DNA from: Saprospiraceae bacterium
GTDB taxonomy: Bacteria; Bacteroidota; Bacteroidia; Chitinophagales; Saprospiraceae
Direction of reading: 5' to 3'
Length of the DNA stretch: 64,000 nucleotides
NCBI GenBank assembly: GCA_016708265.1
Contig: JADJGA010000011.1
Span: forward strand, 372,001-436,000
Positions within the stretch are counted from its first letter, which is position 1. Every line of letters starts with the position of its first letter. The notes below the pieces were generated by a model that worked only from the letters and a program-made list of their open reading frames with translations, was not told where the DNA came from and made no database searches. Shown here in pieces: positions 17,754 through 26,795 of this stretch. Made by a program: the position numbers and the translations under genes.

Positions 17754-19109
17754 ATGAAAAAGTCTGTTTTTGTTTTTGCCCTTTTTTTATTAACCACGGC
17801 ATTATTTGCACAGGTAAACAAAGTTGTTGTAAAGGATGGCTCTGATGGTATGAAACTGTCCGTTAATGGCAATGATTTCTTTATTAATGGTATGAACTGG
17901 GATTATTTCCCGGTTGGCACCAATTATTCTTACAGTTTATGGCAGCAGTCAGACGATATGATAAAGGCTGCCCTGGATTATGAAATGCCTTTGCTTCAAA
18001 ACATGGGTGTAAACACCATTCGCCAATATACAGGTGTACCTGCTAAATGGATAGAATACATATATAAGAATTATGGAATTTACACTATGTTAAATCACTC
18101 ATTTGGCCGTTATGGTCTTACTGTAAAGGGTAAATGGGAGGCTAACACCGATTATTCAAATCTGGCAGTCAGGGAGTTGCTCCTGAAAGAAGTAAAAGAT
18201 ATGGTGAACCAATACAGGGAAACACCGGGTCTGTTGCTTTATCTTTTAGGCAATGAAAACAATTATGGTCTATTCTGGAGGGGTGCTGAAACAGAGAACA
18301 TCCCGGTACAAGACCGAAAGTCAACACAAGATGCCTATCATTTATATAAACTATTTAATGATGGAGTGAAAGAAATGAAGTCTATAAGTAAAAATCATCC
18401 TGTAGCTATTTGCAATGGGGACGTGCTTTTCCTCGATATTATTGCCAAAGAATGCATTGATATTGATATACTCGGTATCAACACCTATCGTGGTCTTACT
18501 TTTACTGATTTATATGACAGGGTGAAAAAGGAATTTGACAAGCCGGTAGTGCTTACTGAGTTTGGCTCCGATGCATATAATACACTGGCTAATAAGGAAG
18601 ATCAGGAATACCAGGCAAAAGTCCTGGTAAGCAACTGGAAGGAAATTTATGCCAATGCTGCAGGTATGGGTAAAAACGGAAACAGTCTTGGTGGATTTAC
18701 TTTCCAGTTTAGCGATGGCTGGTGGAAAACAGGACAAACAATTAACCTTGATGAACATGATCCAACTGCATCCTGGTCAAACGGTGGCTACCAGAACGAT
18801 TACAAAGAAGGCGAAAACAACATGAACGAAGAGTGGTTTGGTGTTTGTGCCAAAGGCAAAACCAATGAAAGGGGTACTTACGAGTTATATCCCCAGGCAG
18901 CTTATTATGCATTGAAAGAAGTACACAGCTTTAATCCTTACAATACTGGAGCTAAGTCGCAAATTAATTTCCTCGATAATATTCAAATTGCCGATGCGGC
19001 ATTGCGTGCAAGGGGGATAAAGCAGCAATACAATCTGAGGACAAAGGCAAACTATACGTTAGCGATTTACAGGTCAACTTCAGCACTTACAATACAGGAG
19101 GCAGCCTGA
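17754..19109 (+). CDS. clan GH-A glycosidase domain, N-terminal part of a glycosidase-beta-barrel protein
   Basis: A signal peptide (about 1-19, ending ALFAQ) and a TIM-barrel glycosidase related to GH2/GH72-type clan A enzymes. The N-terminal pattern is NGNDFFINGMNWD and LLQNMGVNTIRQY. The likely acid/base is E168 in LLGNENNYG and the likely nucleophile E269 in VLTEFGSD; the 101-residue spacing is normal for the clan. After ADAALRARG (G5 run at 19012-19016) this frame reads 38 unrelated residues to a stop, while the -1 frame continues smoothly into the barrel. The two ORFs are therefore one gene of about 1038 codons with a one-base loss. Substrate inferred from the locus: beta-glucan. Confidence 0.8.
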   Translation: MKKSVFVFALFLLTTALFAQVNKVVVKDGSDGMKLSVNGNDFFINGMNWDYFPVGTNYSYSLWQQSDDMIKAALDYEMPLLQNMGVNTIRQYTGVPAKWIEYIYKNYGIYTMLNHSFGRYGLTVKGKWEANTDYSNLAVRELLLKEVKDMVNQYRETPGLLLYLLGNENNYGLFWRGAETENIPVQDRKSTQDAYHLYKLFNDGVKEMKSISKNHPVAICNGDVLFLDIIAKECIDIDILGINTYRGLTFTDLYDRVKKEFDKPVVLTEFGSDAYNTLANKEDQEYQAKVLVSNWKEIYANAAGMGKNGNSLGGFTFQFSDGWWKTGQTINLDEHDPTASWSNGGYQNDYKEGENNMNEEWFGVCAKGKTNERGTYELYPQAAYYALKEVHSFNPYNTGAKSQINFLDNIQIADAALRARGIKQQYNLRTKANYTLAIYRSTSALTIQEAA

Positions 19110-19174
19110 TCTCTACTCCCGAAAAGGATGATCCTGCTACCAGTGGTTACCCGAGCAGTTTAGGATTTGACCAC

Positions 19175-20869
19175 ATGCAGTCTTTCAATATAGGTGTAAC
19201 TGCAAAGCCTGCTCCTAACATGACTGCTAATGTTCAGTTTAATATATTAGGTAATGTAGCAGAGAATCCAATTGATGAAGTGTTTTACGAAAACAGGGGC
19301 AGAAGAATTACGGTTAATACACCCACAGGAACACAACAAATTAGTTCAAATAACCGAATTCAATTATACAGAGCAAGCTATAACTGGGATGCCAGACTAT
19401 TTAAGCTTACCGGTTTTTACCGGACCGGGCATTATCATTGGGGTTATGAAGGTGATTTTTTTGGGCTTTACCCGGAATCAAACTATGGTCCTAATATAGA
19501 TATATACAATGGAGAAGCCCCATTTGGTTTTGAATTGGAAGGTAAAAAAGCCACCAAAGGTTTCAAGCTTGCTTTTGGTCCTGAACTTTGGTGGGGTGCC
19601 AACCCGGCCGTACTGCTAAAATACACCAGAAAACTTGCAAAATTTGATATAACAGGTATGTTTCATGAAGACATTGCACAACGTAGCGGCTTGCAAAGCT
19701 CATTTGCCGTACCTACACCTAAAACAAGGAAAGCAGCCTTAAGTGTTTCAAGAAAATTTGGTTCATTTGGCTTTGACCTGGGTGGACTTTGGGCAGGGCA
19801 GCCACTTAATGGCAGGGAATTTCATTTAATGAGAGATGATAAAGTGTATATTGATCAGATCAGTTCAGAAGACAATTTCGGTGGTAAGATCAAACTCACT
19901 TATATCAAAGGATTACTGCAATGGTATGGCCTTGCTTCATACATGGGTCTTGTTGCCAATGGTGGAGTTGACCAGACAAGGACATTTACAGGCTGGAGGT
20001 TGAAAGACATTGGCAGCGGCAATATGTATAATGTACTTAGTGGTTTCACTGTAAATATAGGCAAGGTGCAAGTTGCTCCCAACTTTTTATACCAAAAACC
20101 AATTGAAGGACCAATACCGGCATATGTGTTAGCTCCTGCCAGACCAAGAAATATTCTGGATGATCCTTTTTCCGTAAGATCTAACAGGGAAACTGTTGCA
20201 GGAGAACTTCTGATAACCTACGACCCAACACCAGGCACCTGGATGTATGAGTGGGACAATGACCGTGCTGAGGATGCAAAATTTGCCATCAGCGCTGATT
20301 TTGTTTATAGACACCTGCCCACAACACAGGATGCTGCCATCGGTATATTAGGAAATGGAAGGACTTCTTTTGTATTTCCCGGAGCAACTCCTGCACTGGA
20401 TCTATGGGAGGCAAATACCCGCATAGTATCAAAAATAAATCCAAACCTTGGAGTAATAGCGAATCTGTATGTCGGAAACGGCCAGGCAAATGGTAGTGAT
20501 GCAAGGACTATTGACCGTTATGGTTTTGACTTGCGAACAATATTTAAGAAAACAAAACTTATTGCTATCGGCAAGTTCAATGACTGGGGACCATTTGATT
20601 ACCACCGTGATTTTAACCTTACTTTCCCAATTCAGTTGATTGCCGATTTCTCTGTAGAACTTGGAAAACCTGACTGGTATATGCTGCCAGGCACAAAAGT
20701 AGGAATTAGAGGTACCCACAGAACGCTAAATAAGTACTCACCCAGGTATTCGCCCGTTAAAACAATTGATGCAGCCGGCAATTGGGTCCCGGATCCTAAC
20801 GCAATAGGATTTCCCGATGGTAATGAATGGGAAATAAGGACCTACGTTCAAATTAATTTAGGTAAATAA
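19175..20869 (+). CDS. outer-membrane beta-barrel, C-terminal part of the glycosidase-beta-barrel protein
   Basis: Homologous coding actually resumes at 19016 (DKAAIQSEDKGKLYVSD); ATG 19175 is only the first Met in this frame. The segment has no signal peptide of its own and is built of about a dozen alternating amphipathic strands with aromatic girdles, such as FKLTGFYRTGHYHWGY, YGLASYMGLV, FDLRTIFKKTKLIAIGKF and a final EIRTYVQINLGK. That is the look of a porin-type barrel. Joined to the preceding TIM barrel, it would hold a glycosidase at the cell surface or periplasmic face. The gap to the next gene is 27 bp. It could be a genuinely broken gene or a sequence error. Confidence 0.75.
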   Translation: MQSFNIGVTAKPAPNMTANVQFNILGNVAENPIDEVFYENRGRRITVNTPTGTQQISSNNRIQLYRASYNWDARLFKLTGFYRTGHYHWGYEGDFFGLYPESNYGPNIDIYNGEAPFGFELEGKKATKGFKLAFGPELWWGANPAVLLKYTRKLAKFDITGMFHEDIAQRSGLQSSFAVPTPKTRKAALSVSRKFGSFGFDLGGLWAGQPLNGREFHLMRDDKVYIDQISSEDNFGGKIKLTYIKGLLQWYGLASYMGLVANGGVDQTRTFTGWRLKDIGSGNMYNVLSGFTVNIGKVQVAPNFLYQKPIEGPIPAYVLAPARPRNILDDPFSVRSNRETVAGELLITYDPTPGTWMYEWDNDRAEDAKFAISADFVYRHLPTTQDAAIGILGNGRTSFVFPGATPALDLWEANTRIVSKINPNLGVIANLYVGNGQANGSDARTIDRYGFDLRTIFKKTKLIAIGKFNDWGPFDYHRDFNLTFPIQLIADFSVELGKPDWYMLPGTKVGIRGTHRTLNKYSPRYSPVKTIDAAGNWVPDPNAIGFPDGNEWEIRTYVQINLGK

Positions 20870-20896
20870 TTAATTAACAAAGGAAATAGGATACAT

Positions 20897-21739
20897 ATGA
20901 AAAAGAAAACACAAACAATAGTAGTATTAAATTATTTTTTGGGATTTTTGATTATCCTTGTAATTGGATGTACAAGAGATATTGAAAATCTTCAGGCTCC
21001 CTCATATCCGAGTTTGGCAGACGTTTTTATTGATGATTTCACCGGTGATCTTGCTTATGCTGCTTTTGGTGGTTCTGATGTGAAAGCTTTTAAGGTGGAT
21101 AATCAGCTAAGCTATGGAGGCACAAAGCAGTCCATGAGATTCGAGGTGCCGGATGCTAACAGTCCACAAGGATCTTATGCAGGTGGTGTCTTTTTTAGCA
21201 AAACCGGCAGGAATTTATCCGGCTACAATGCTTTGACCTTTTACATTAAAGGTTCTCAAGCTGCCACCATTGGAGTTGTTGGATTAGGAAATGACTTGGG
21301 AGAATCCAAATACCAGGTCAATTTAAGCAATTTAACCGTTAATAGTAACTGGAAGAAAGTTATAATACCAATACCAGATGCCTCAAAACTTAATGCCGAA
21401 AAAGGTCTATTTTATTACTCCGCCGGCCCGGAAAATGGAAAAGGTTATACTTTCTGGATTGATGAAGTCAGGTTTGAAAAACTGGGAGATCTGGCCTATC
21501 CACAATTCATGATTCTTAATGGCCAGGATCTGGTCGAAACAGCATTTATAGGCATTACTAAAATATTGGGTGGACTGACTACATCTTTCAATCTTCCAAA
21601 TGGAATCAATCAGACGGTGAATGCTGCTCCGGCATATTTTGAGTTTAAATCATCTAATCCAACTATTGCAACTGTTAATGCTTCAGGAAAATTTCAGTTA
21701 TTGGAGGACTGGGCACTAGCGATATTACAGCTTCAGTAG
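20897..21739 (+). CDS. glucan-locus surface lipoprotein, N-terminal part (frameshifted)
   Basis: A putative glycan-binding lipoprotein: signal ending in VIGC (about Cys25), a beta-sandwich domain (about 45-200, ending FWIDEVRFEKLG, like carbohydrate-binding modules), then a bacterial Ig-like Big_2 domain (SSNPTIATVNASGKFQLL). The frame breaks at TTGGAGGACT (21701-21710). Adding one G gives LLGGLGTSDITASVGG, the expected Ig continuation, in the next frame, so this and the ORF to 22281 are one gene. Its place in the locus corresponds to a SusE/F-like surface binder, but no SusD homology is seen. Confidence 0.7.
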   Translation: MKKKTQTIVVLNYFLGFLIILVIGCTRDIENLQAPSYPSLADVFIDDFTGDLAYAAFGGSDVKAFKVDNQLSYGGTKQSMRFEVPDANSPQGSYAGGVFFSKTGRNLSGYNALTFYIKGSQAATIGVVGLGNDLGESKYQVNLSNLTVNSNWKKVIIPIPDASKLNAEKGLFYYSAGPENGKGYTFWIDEVRFEKLGDLAYPQFMILNGQDLVETAFIGITKILGGLTTSFNLPNGINQTVNAAPAYFEFKSSNPTIATVNASGKFQLLEDWALAILQLQ

Positions 21740-21819
21740 GTGGTGTTGCAGCAAAAGGCTCACTGAAAATAGATTCAAAAGGTACCTTTCAGTCGGCACC
21801 TATTCCTAATCTCGCTTCT

Positions 21820-22281
21820 GTGAATGTTAGCTCAATTTTCAGCGATACTTATACTAATATTCCTGTAGATTATTACAATGGATATTGGCAGCCTTATCAA
21901 ACTACTCTTTCAGCTGATTTTGAAGTCAATGGAGACCGTATTTTGCATTACACGGATTTCAATTTTGTAGGAATTCAATTTAGTTCTCCTACTCTGAATG
22001 CAAGTGCGATGACCCATTTTCACGCAGATATTTTCATTCCCTCGACAATAACAGGGAATACTCAGTTTAGAATAGAGCTGGTGGATAAATCGGGAGGTGG
22101 GACAGGCCTCAACACCAGAACTTTTTCTGTTTCACAGTCCCAGCAATGGATAAGTCTTGAAATTCCTCTTTCAAGTTTTTCAGGCTTAAGTTCACGAAAC
22201 GCTTTATGGCAAATCGTTTTTGTGGATGTGAATAACACAATACCTTCTTTTTATGCTGATAATATATATTTTCATAAATAG
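21820..22281 (+). CDS. glucan-locus surface lipoprotein, C-terminal binding domain (frameshifted)
   Basis: Continuation of the preceding lipoprotein. Coding in this frame extends back to about 21708; the GTG at 21820 is only a convenient in-frame start. The domain begins VSSIFSDTYTNIPVD and ends FYADNIYFHK. The same domain occurs twice in the T9SS protein at 32914-35550 (VISIFS to DNIYFYK), so it is a shared, probably glucan-binding, beta-sandwich module. In other Bacteroidota similar domains accompany GH16 laminarinases (from memory). Confidence 0.65.
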   Translation: MNVSSIFSDTYTNIPVDYYNGYWQPYQTTLSADFEVNGDRILHYTDFNFVGIQFSSPTLNASAMTHFHADIFIPSTITGNTQFRIELVDKSGGGTGLNTRTFSVSQSQQWISLEIPLSSFSGLSSRNALWQIVFVDVNNTIPSFYADNIYFHK

Positions 22282-22344
22282 ATTTTAATTAGACATAAAG
22301 GCCATTGATGTTTTTATCAAAAAATCCAACCAAAAAGCTTAAAT

Positions 22345-23197
22345 ATGAAATCAATAAAACTTATAGAAAACAAAAGCATTCATTTCGCAATGTCTGCATT
22401 ATTTATATTTTTAATGCTGTTGACCGGATGCCAAAAGGATGAAATTCAAAAACTGGAACAGCGAAATTGGCAATTGACATGGAGTGATGAATTTGATGGT
22501 CCTTCCGGTCAATTACCAGATGCATCCAAATGGAATTTCGACTTAGGTACAGGACAGAACGGATGGGGAAATCAGGAATTGCAATCTTACACTAACAAGC
22601 CGCAAAATATCTCTATGGACGGCATTGGTAATTTGGTTATTACTGCTATCCGTTCCGGTGAAAGTTATAGTTCAGCACGGATAAACACCAAGGGTTTATT
22701 TTCCCAAAAATACGGTCGATTTGAAGCGCGCCTTAAAACGACATGGGGACCCGGTATGTGGCCTGCTTTCTGGATGCTGGGATCAAATATTGATTCAAAC
22801 CCCATGGCCACAGTGTGGCGAAATTGATATCATGGAGCAAAGAGGTCAGCAACCTTCCATAACATATGGCACACTGCATGGCCCTGGATACTCTGGCGGT
22901 AATTCCATTGGCAAACCCTATTGATTAGCATCCGGAAGATTTGATACGGATTATCATATCTATGCAGTTGAATGGGGAGAAGATTATATTGATTTCTTTG
23001 TTGATAATTACTTGTTTCAGCGACTTACACCAGAAAATGTTACAGGTGAATGGGTATATAACCAACCTTTTTACATATTGCTAAATGTGGCAGTTGGTGG
23101 TAATTTTGTTGGTTTTCCGACATCTGGAACTCCTTTTCCACAATCAATGTATGTTGATTATGTAAAAGTTTATAAGCAAAACTTAGATTTTTCTTAA
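22345..23197 (+). pseudogene. GH16 beta-glucanase lipoprotein, disrupted by a frameshift and a stop
   Basis: A laminarinase-like family 16 enzyme. It has a lipoprotein signal ending in LLTGC, then WQLTWSDEFDG, KWNFDLGTG and GRFEARLK. The catalytic GEIDIME starts at 22817, with nucleophile Glu 22820-22822 and acid/base Glu 22835-22837. The first ORF stops at 22827, because an extra base near 22804 (in CCCCATGG) shifts the frame; removing it restores NIDSNPWPQCGEIDIME. A second lesion is an in-frame TGA at 22922-22924, after which LASGRFDTDYHIYAVEW continues to 23197. Repaired, it would be about 283 residues, a usual single-domain GH16 length. Confidence 0.85.
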
Positions 23198-23291
23198 GCT
23201 TTATAAAATCATTTTTCCAATTGGTTAAGTCTTGAATGTAATTTATGTGTAAAAATGCTATTTTTTTTATTAATTGTAGATTATGTTGTTG

Positions 23292-23327
23292 CTATGGGTA
23301 AAACTATAAAATAATTTTGACCCATAG
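23292..23327. terminator. hairpin between GH16 and the phosphorylase gene
   Basis: CTATGGGT (23292-23299) pairs with ACCCATAG (23320-23327). An inner AAAA/TTTT extends the stem past one bulged G, around an 11-nt loop. No strong U tract follows, so it may be an intercistronic processing or attenuation hairpin rather than a full terminator. Confidence 0.45.
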
Positions 23328-23444
23328 ATTTTATCCTTTAATAACTAAATTTTGAATATTTGATATGGCCAAGGATGAAAAATAAACCTTGATTCTGTAG
23401 AAATTAATAATGAAATTTATTACAGGATATCACATGTTGATTCC

Positions 23445-26400
23445 ATGCGTCCATTTTTAATGAGCATCGTAAGTGATTCAAACCATTGGTTGTTTATTTC
23501 CAGCAACGGAGGCTTAACAGCCGGTCGAAGAAACTCAGAATATTCGCTGTTTCCTTATTATACGGATGATAAAATAACCGAGTCTTCTGAAATAACCGGA
23601 AGCAAAACTATTATTAGTGTTACAAAAAATAATGCTGTTTTTTTATGGGAGCCTTTTTCGGTTCGCAGTGAAGGTCGTTTTAGGCTGAGCAGAAATCTGT
23701 ATCAAAACAAATTGTGCAACAAAATACTTTTTGAAGAAATCAATCATGATCTTCAACTCTGCTTTCAATATGAATGGAGCTGCAGTAATTTGTATGGATT
23801 TGTAAGACAATCAAAACTGATTAATCTTTCCGGTGAGATAGTTGAACTACAATTGGTTGATGGAATACAGAACATCATGCCATATGGTTTGCCAACCGAT
23901 TTGCAAACCACAACCAGTAATCTGGCAGATGCTTATAAACGTTCTGAACTTATTCCCCAAACAGGAGTTGCCATCTATGCATTAAGTGCAATCATTGTTG
24001 ATAAAGCCGAACCTGCAGAAGCATTAAAAGCAAATGTGGCCTGGAGTGCAGGTCTGGATAAACCAACTTACCTGTTATCTTCTAATCAACTTCAACATTT
24101 CAGGAATAACAAATCCATCCAACAGGAAGAAGATGTAAAAGGGGAGAAAGGCGCTTATATTCTGGTTTCAACACTGAAAATTGCAGCAGGAGTAGAAAAA
24201 AAATGGATGATTGTTGCGAATGTTAATCAAAATCAGGCTGCTGTTATTGCCCTTTCTGAACAAATAAAAAATGATAAAGAGTTTTCTTATAAAGTGCTTG
24301 CTGATGTAGCAGCAGGAACTTTGCATTTACAGGAGTTAACAGGTTCTGCGGATGGTTTTCAATACACTGCGGATATTTTAAAAGATACCAGGCATTACTC
24401 CAACGTATTGTTCAATATCATGCGTGGAGGTATTTTCGATAACAATTATCAAATCGAAAAATGGGATTTTAATAATTACCTGAAAAAGGCCAACAATAAA
24501 GTATTTGAGGAAGCACAAACTGTTTTGACCCAACTCAGAGAAATATTTTCTTTGTTTGACCTCAAAAAAATTGCCGGGCAATTCAATAATCCCGATTTCT
24601 TACGATTAGCAACCGAATATCTTCCATTGAAATTCAGCCGCAGGCATGGTGATCCCAGCCGGCCATGGAATCAATTTTCCATTAATACAAGAAGCGAAAT
24701 TGATGGCTCAAAAATTTTAGATTACCAGGGTAACTGGCGTGATATATTTCAGAACTGGGAAGCATTAGCTCATTCCTATCCTGAATTTATTGATGGAATG
24801 ATCTCCAAGTTTTTAAATGCTTCCACTTTTGACGGCTATAATCCGTACAGGGTTACAAAAGATGGATTTGACTGGGAAACCATTGAGCCGGATAATCCAT
24901 GGTCCTATATCGGTTATTGGGGCGATCATCAGATAGTCTACCTGCTGAAGTTTTTAGAATTTGCAGAGCAACATCAAGCGGGCGCCATTGAAAAAATGTT
25001 GGAATTAAACAATTTTGTTTATGCCAATGTGCCGTACCGGATCAAATCATACCAGTATATTGTAAATAATCCAAAAGATACGATTGAGTTTGATCATCAT
25101 AATGAAAAAATCATTAAAGAACAAATCAAACAAAAAGGTGCTGATGGTGCATTGCTTACCGTAAATGGTATTATTTACCGTGTAAACTTTGCTGAGAAGA
25201 TTTTAGCAACCATTCTTTCCAAGCTTTCCAACTTTGTGCCCGAAGGGGGCATCTGGATGAATACACAGCGTCCGGAGTGGAATGATGCCAACAATGCATT
25301 GGTAGGCAATGGAGTGTCCATGGTTACGCTTTATTATTTGCGAAGGTTCCTTAAGTTATTCTTGCATGTTGTGGAAAATGCTAAATCAGAATCTGTTTCC
25401 ATTTCTGCCGAGTTGCATTTGCTTTTCACACAATTGTCAAATGTTTTCTCAAGCCATTCTGGTTTACTGAATTCTTCAATCGACACCAAAATTAGAAAAG
25501 CTATTACAGATGCCTTAGGTATTGCAGGCAGCAATTTCAGAAATAAAATCTACGACAATGGTTTTTCAGGCAAAAAAGAGAACCTGACGACTGCTGACCT
25601 GGCTGCTTTTGTAAAATCATCCCTACAATTTGTTGAGCATTCAATAAATGCAAATAAAAGAAAAGATAAATTATATCATGCTTACAACCTGCTGAGTTTT
25701 GAAAATGATGAATTGAAAATATCTTATCTCAGCGAAATGCTGGAAGGCCAGGTTGCGGTGTTAAGTTCTGAACAATTAACGCCAACAGAAAGTTTGCAAT
25801 TGCTGGATGCATTAAAACAAAGTTCGCTTTACAGAAAAGATCAGAACAGCTATATACTTTATCCGAACAAAAACCTGAAAGGATTTCTTGAAAGAAATAA
25901 TATCCCTGCCGTGTCAGTCGGAGAATCGCAGTTGTTACAAAAACTGGTTGCTGATAATAATGTTCAGATTATTGAAAAGGACATTAAAGGAGGTTTCCAT
26001 TTCAACGGAAATTTTATAAATTCAGGAGACCTGGATGCAGCCCTGGACAATCTTACGGAAAAAGAATACAAAACTCTTGCCGCCACAGAAAAGAGATGGA
26101 TTCTTAAAATTTTTGAAGACGTTTTCAACCATAAGGAATTTACCGGAAGATCAGGTACTTTCTATGCCTTTGAAGGATTAGGTTCTATTTACTGGCACAT
26201 GGTGTCAAAACTATCGCTTGCTGTACAGGAAACTTGTCTGAGAGCCATCAAAGAAAATGCTGATATAGAAACAATTGATCGATTAGTTAAACATTACTAT
26301 GATGTCAATGATGGAATCGGAGTTCATAAATCACCCCAAGTTTATGGTGCCTTCTCCTTCACGCCTTATTCACATACACCTTTGCATAAAGGTGCACAGC

Positions 26401-26795
26401 AGCCGGGAATGACCGGGCAAGTGAAAGAAGATATTTTGACAAGAATAGGTGAATTAGGTGTAAAAATGAAAGATGGCAAATTGGTATTTGAACCACATTT
26501 ACTAAGTAAGAGTGAATTCTTACAAAAGGAAACAAATGCAACATTTTTTTTAGCTGATGGCCGTTTAAAAAATGTATTACTAGAACCCAATAGCTTGGCA
26601 TTTACAGTTTGCCAGGTGCCTGTTATTTATAAATCAGCCAAATCAAATAAGATTGAAGTGTACTACATCAATGGTGCTCAGGAATCTTTTTCAACTTCTG
26701 AGCTCAACGAGCAAATAAGCAGCAAGATTTCTCAGAGAACCGGTGAAATAGATCATATCAAAGTGTATTTAAATGAAAATAATCTAAGAAAATGA
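23445..26795 (+). CDS. beta-1,3-glucan phosphorylase-like enzyme (GH149/GH161, clan GH-Q)
   Basis: A large cytoplasmic inverting phosphorylase related to GH94 that would convert beta-1,3-gluco-oligosaccharides and phosphate to glucose 1-phosphate. The evidence is its length (1116 residues), an N-terminal SDSNHWLFISSNGGLTAGR sandwich, the (alpha/alpha)6 region with a GH94-like catalytic segment RPEWNDANNALVGNG (candidate acid D614), and a late phosphate-site-like HTPLHKGAQQPGMTGQ. No signal peptide. The start is probably ATG 23365: it reads MAKDEK, then a missing A in the run 23378-23382 hides INLDSVEINNEIYYRISHVD, which joins this frame. I cannot separate GH149 from GH161 by eye. It overlaps the next gene by 4 bp. 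Confidence 0.72.
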   Translation: MRPFLMSIVSDSNHWLFISSNGGLTAGRRNSEYSLFPYYTDDKITESSEITGSKTIISVTKNNAVFLWEPFSVRSEGRFRLSRNLYQNKLCNKILFEEINHDLQLCFQYEWSCSNLYGFVRQSKLINLSGEIVELQLVDGIQNIMPYGLPTDLQTTTSNLADAYKRSELIPQTGVAIYALSAIIVDKAEPAEALKANVAWSAGLDKPTYLLSSNQLQHFRNNKSIQQEEDVKGEKGAYILVSTLKIAAGVEKKWMIVANVNQNQAAVIALSEQIKNDKEFSYKVLADVAAGTLHLQELTGSADGFQYTADILKDTRHYSNVLFNIMRGGIFDNNYQIEKWDFNNYLKKANNKVFEEAQTVLTQLREIFSLFDLKKIAGQFNNPDFLRLATEYLPLKFSRRHGDPSRPWNQFSINTRSEIDGSKILDYQGNWRDIFQNWEALAHSYPEFIDGMISKFLNASTFDGYNPYRVTKDGFDWETIEPDNPWSYIGYWGDHQIVYLLKFLEFAEQHQAGAIEKMLELNNFVYANVPYRIKSYQYIVNNPKDTIEFDHHNEKIIKEQIKQKGADGALLTVNGIIYRVNFAEKILATILSKLSNFVPEGGIWMNTQRPEWNDANNALVGNGVSMVTLYYLRRFLKLFLHVVENAKSESVSISAELHLLFTQLSNVFSSHSGLLNSSIDTKIRKAITDALGIAGSNFRNKIYDNGFSGKKENLTTADLAAFVKSSLQFVEHSINANKRKDKLYHAYNLLSFENDELKISYLSEMLEGQVAVLSSEQLTPTESLQLLDALKQSSLYRKDQNSYILYPNKNLKGFLERNNIPAVSVGESQLLQKLVADNNVQIIEKDIKGGFHFNGNFINSGDLDAALDNLTEKEYKTLAATEKRWILKIFEDVFNHKEFTGRSGTFYAFEGLGSIYWHMVSKLSLAVQETCLRAIKENADIETIDRLVKHYYDVNDGIGVHKSPQVYGAFSFTPYSHTPLHKGAQQPGMTGQVKEDILTRIGELGVKMKDGKLVFEPHLLSKSEFLQKETNATFFLADGRLKNVLLEPNSLAFTVCQVPVIYKSAKSNKIEVYYINGAQESFSTSELNEQISSKISQRTGEIDHIKVYLNENNLRK

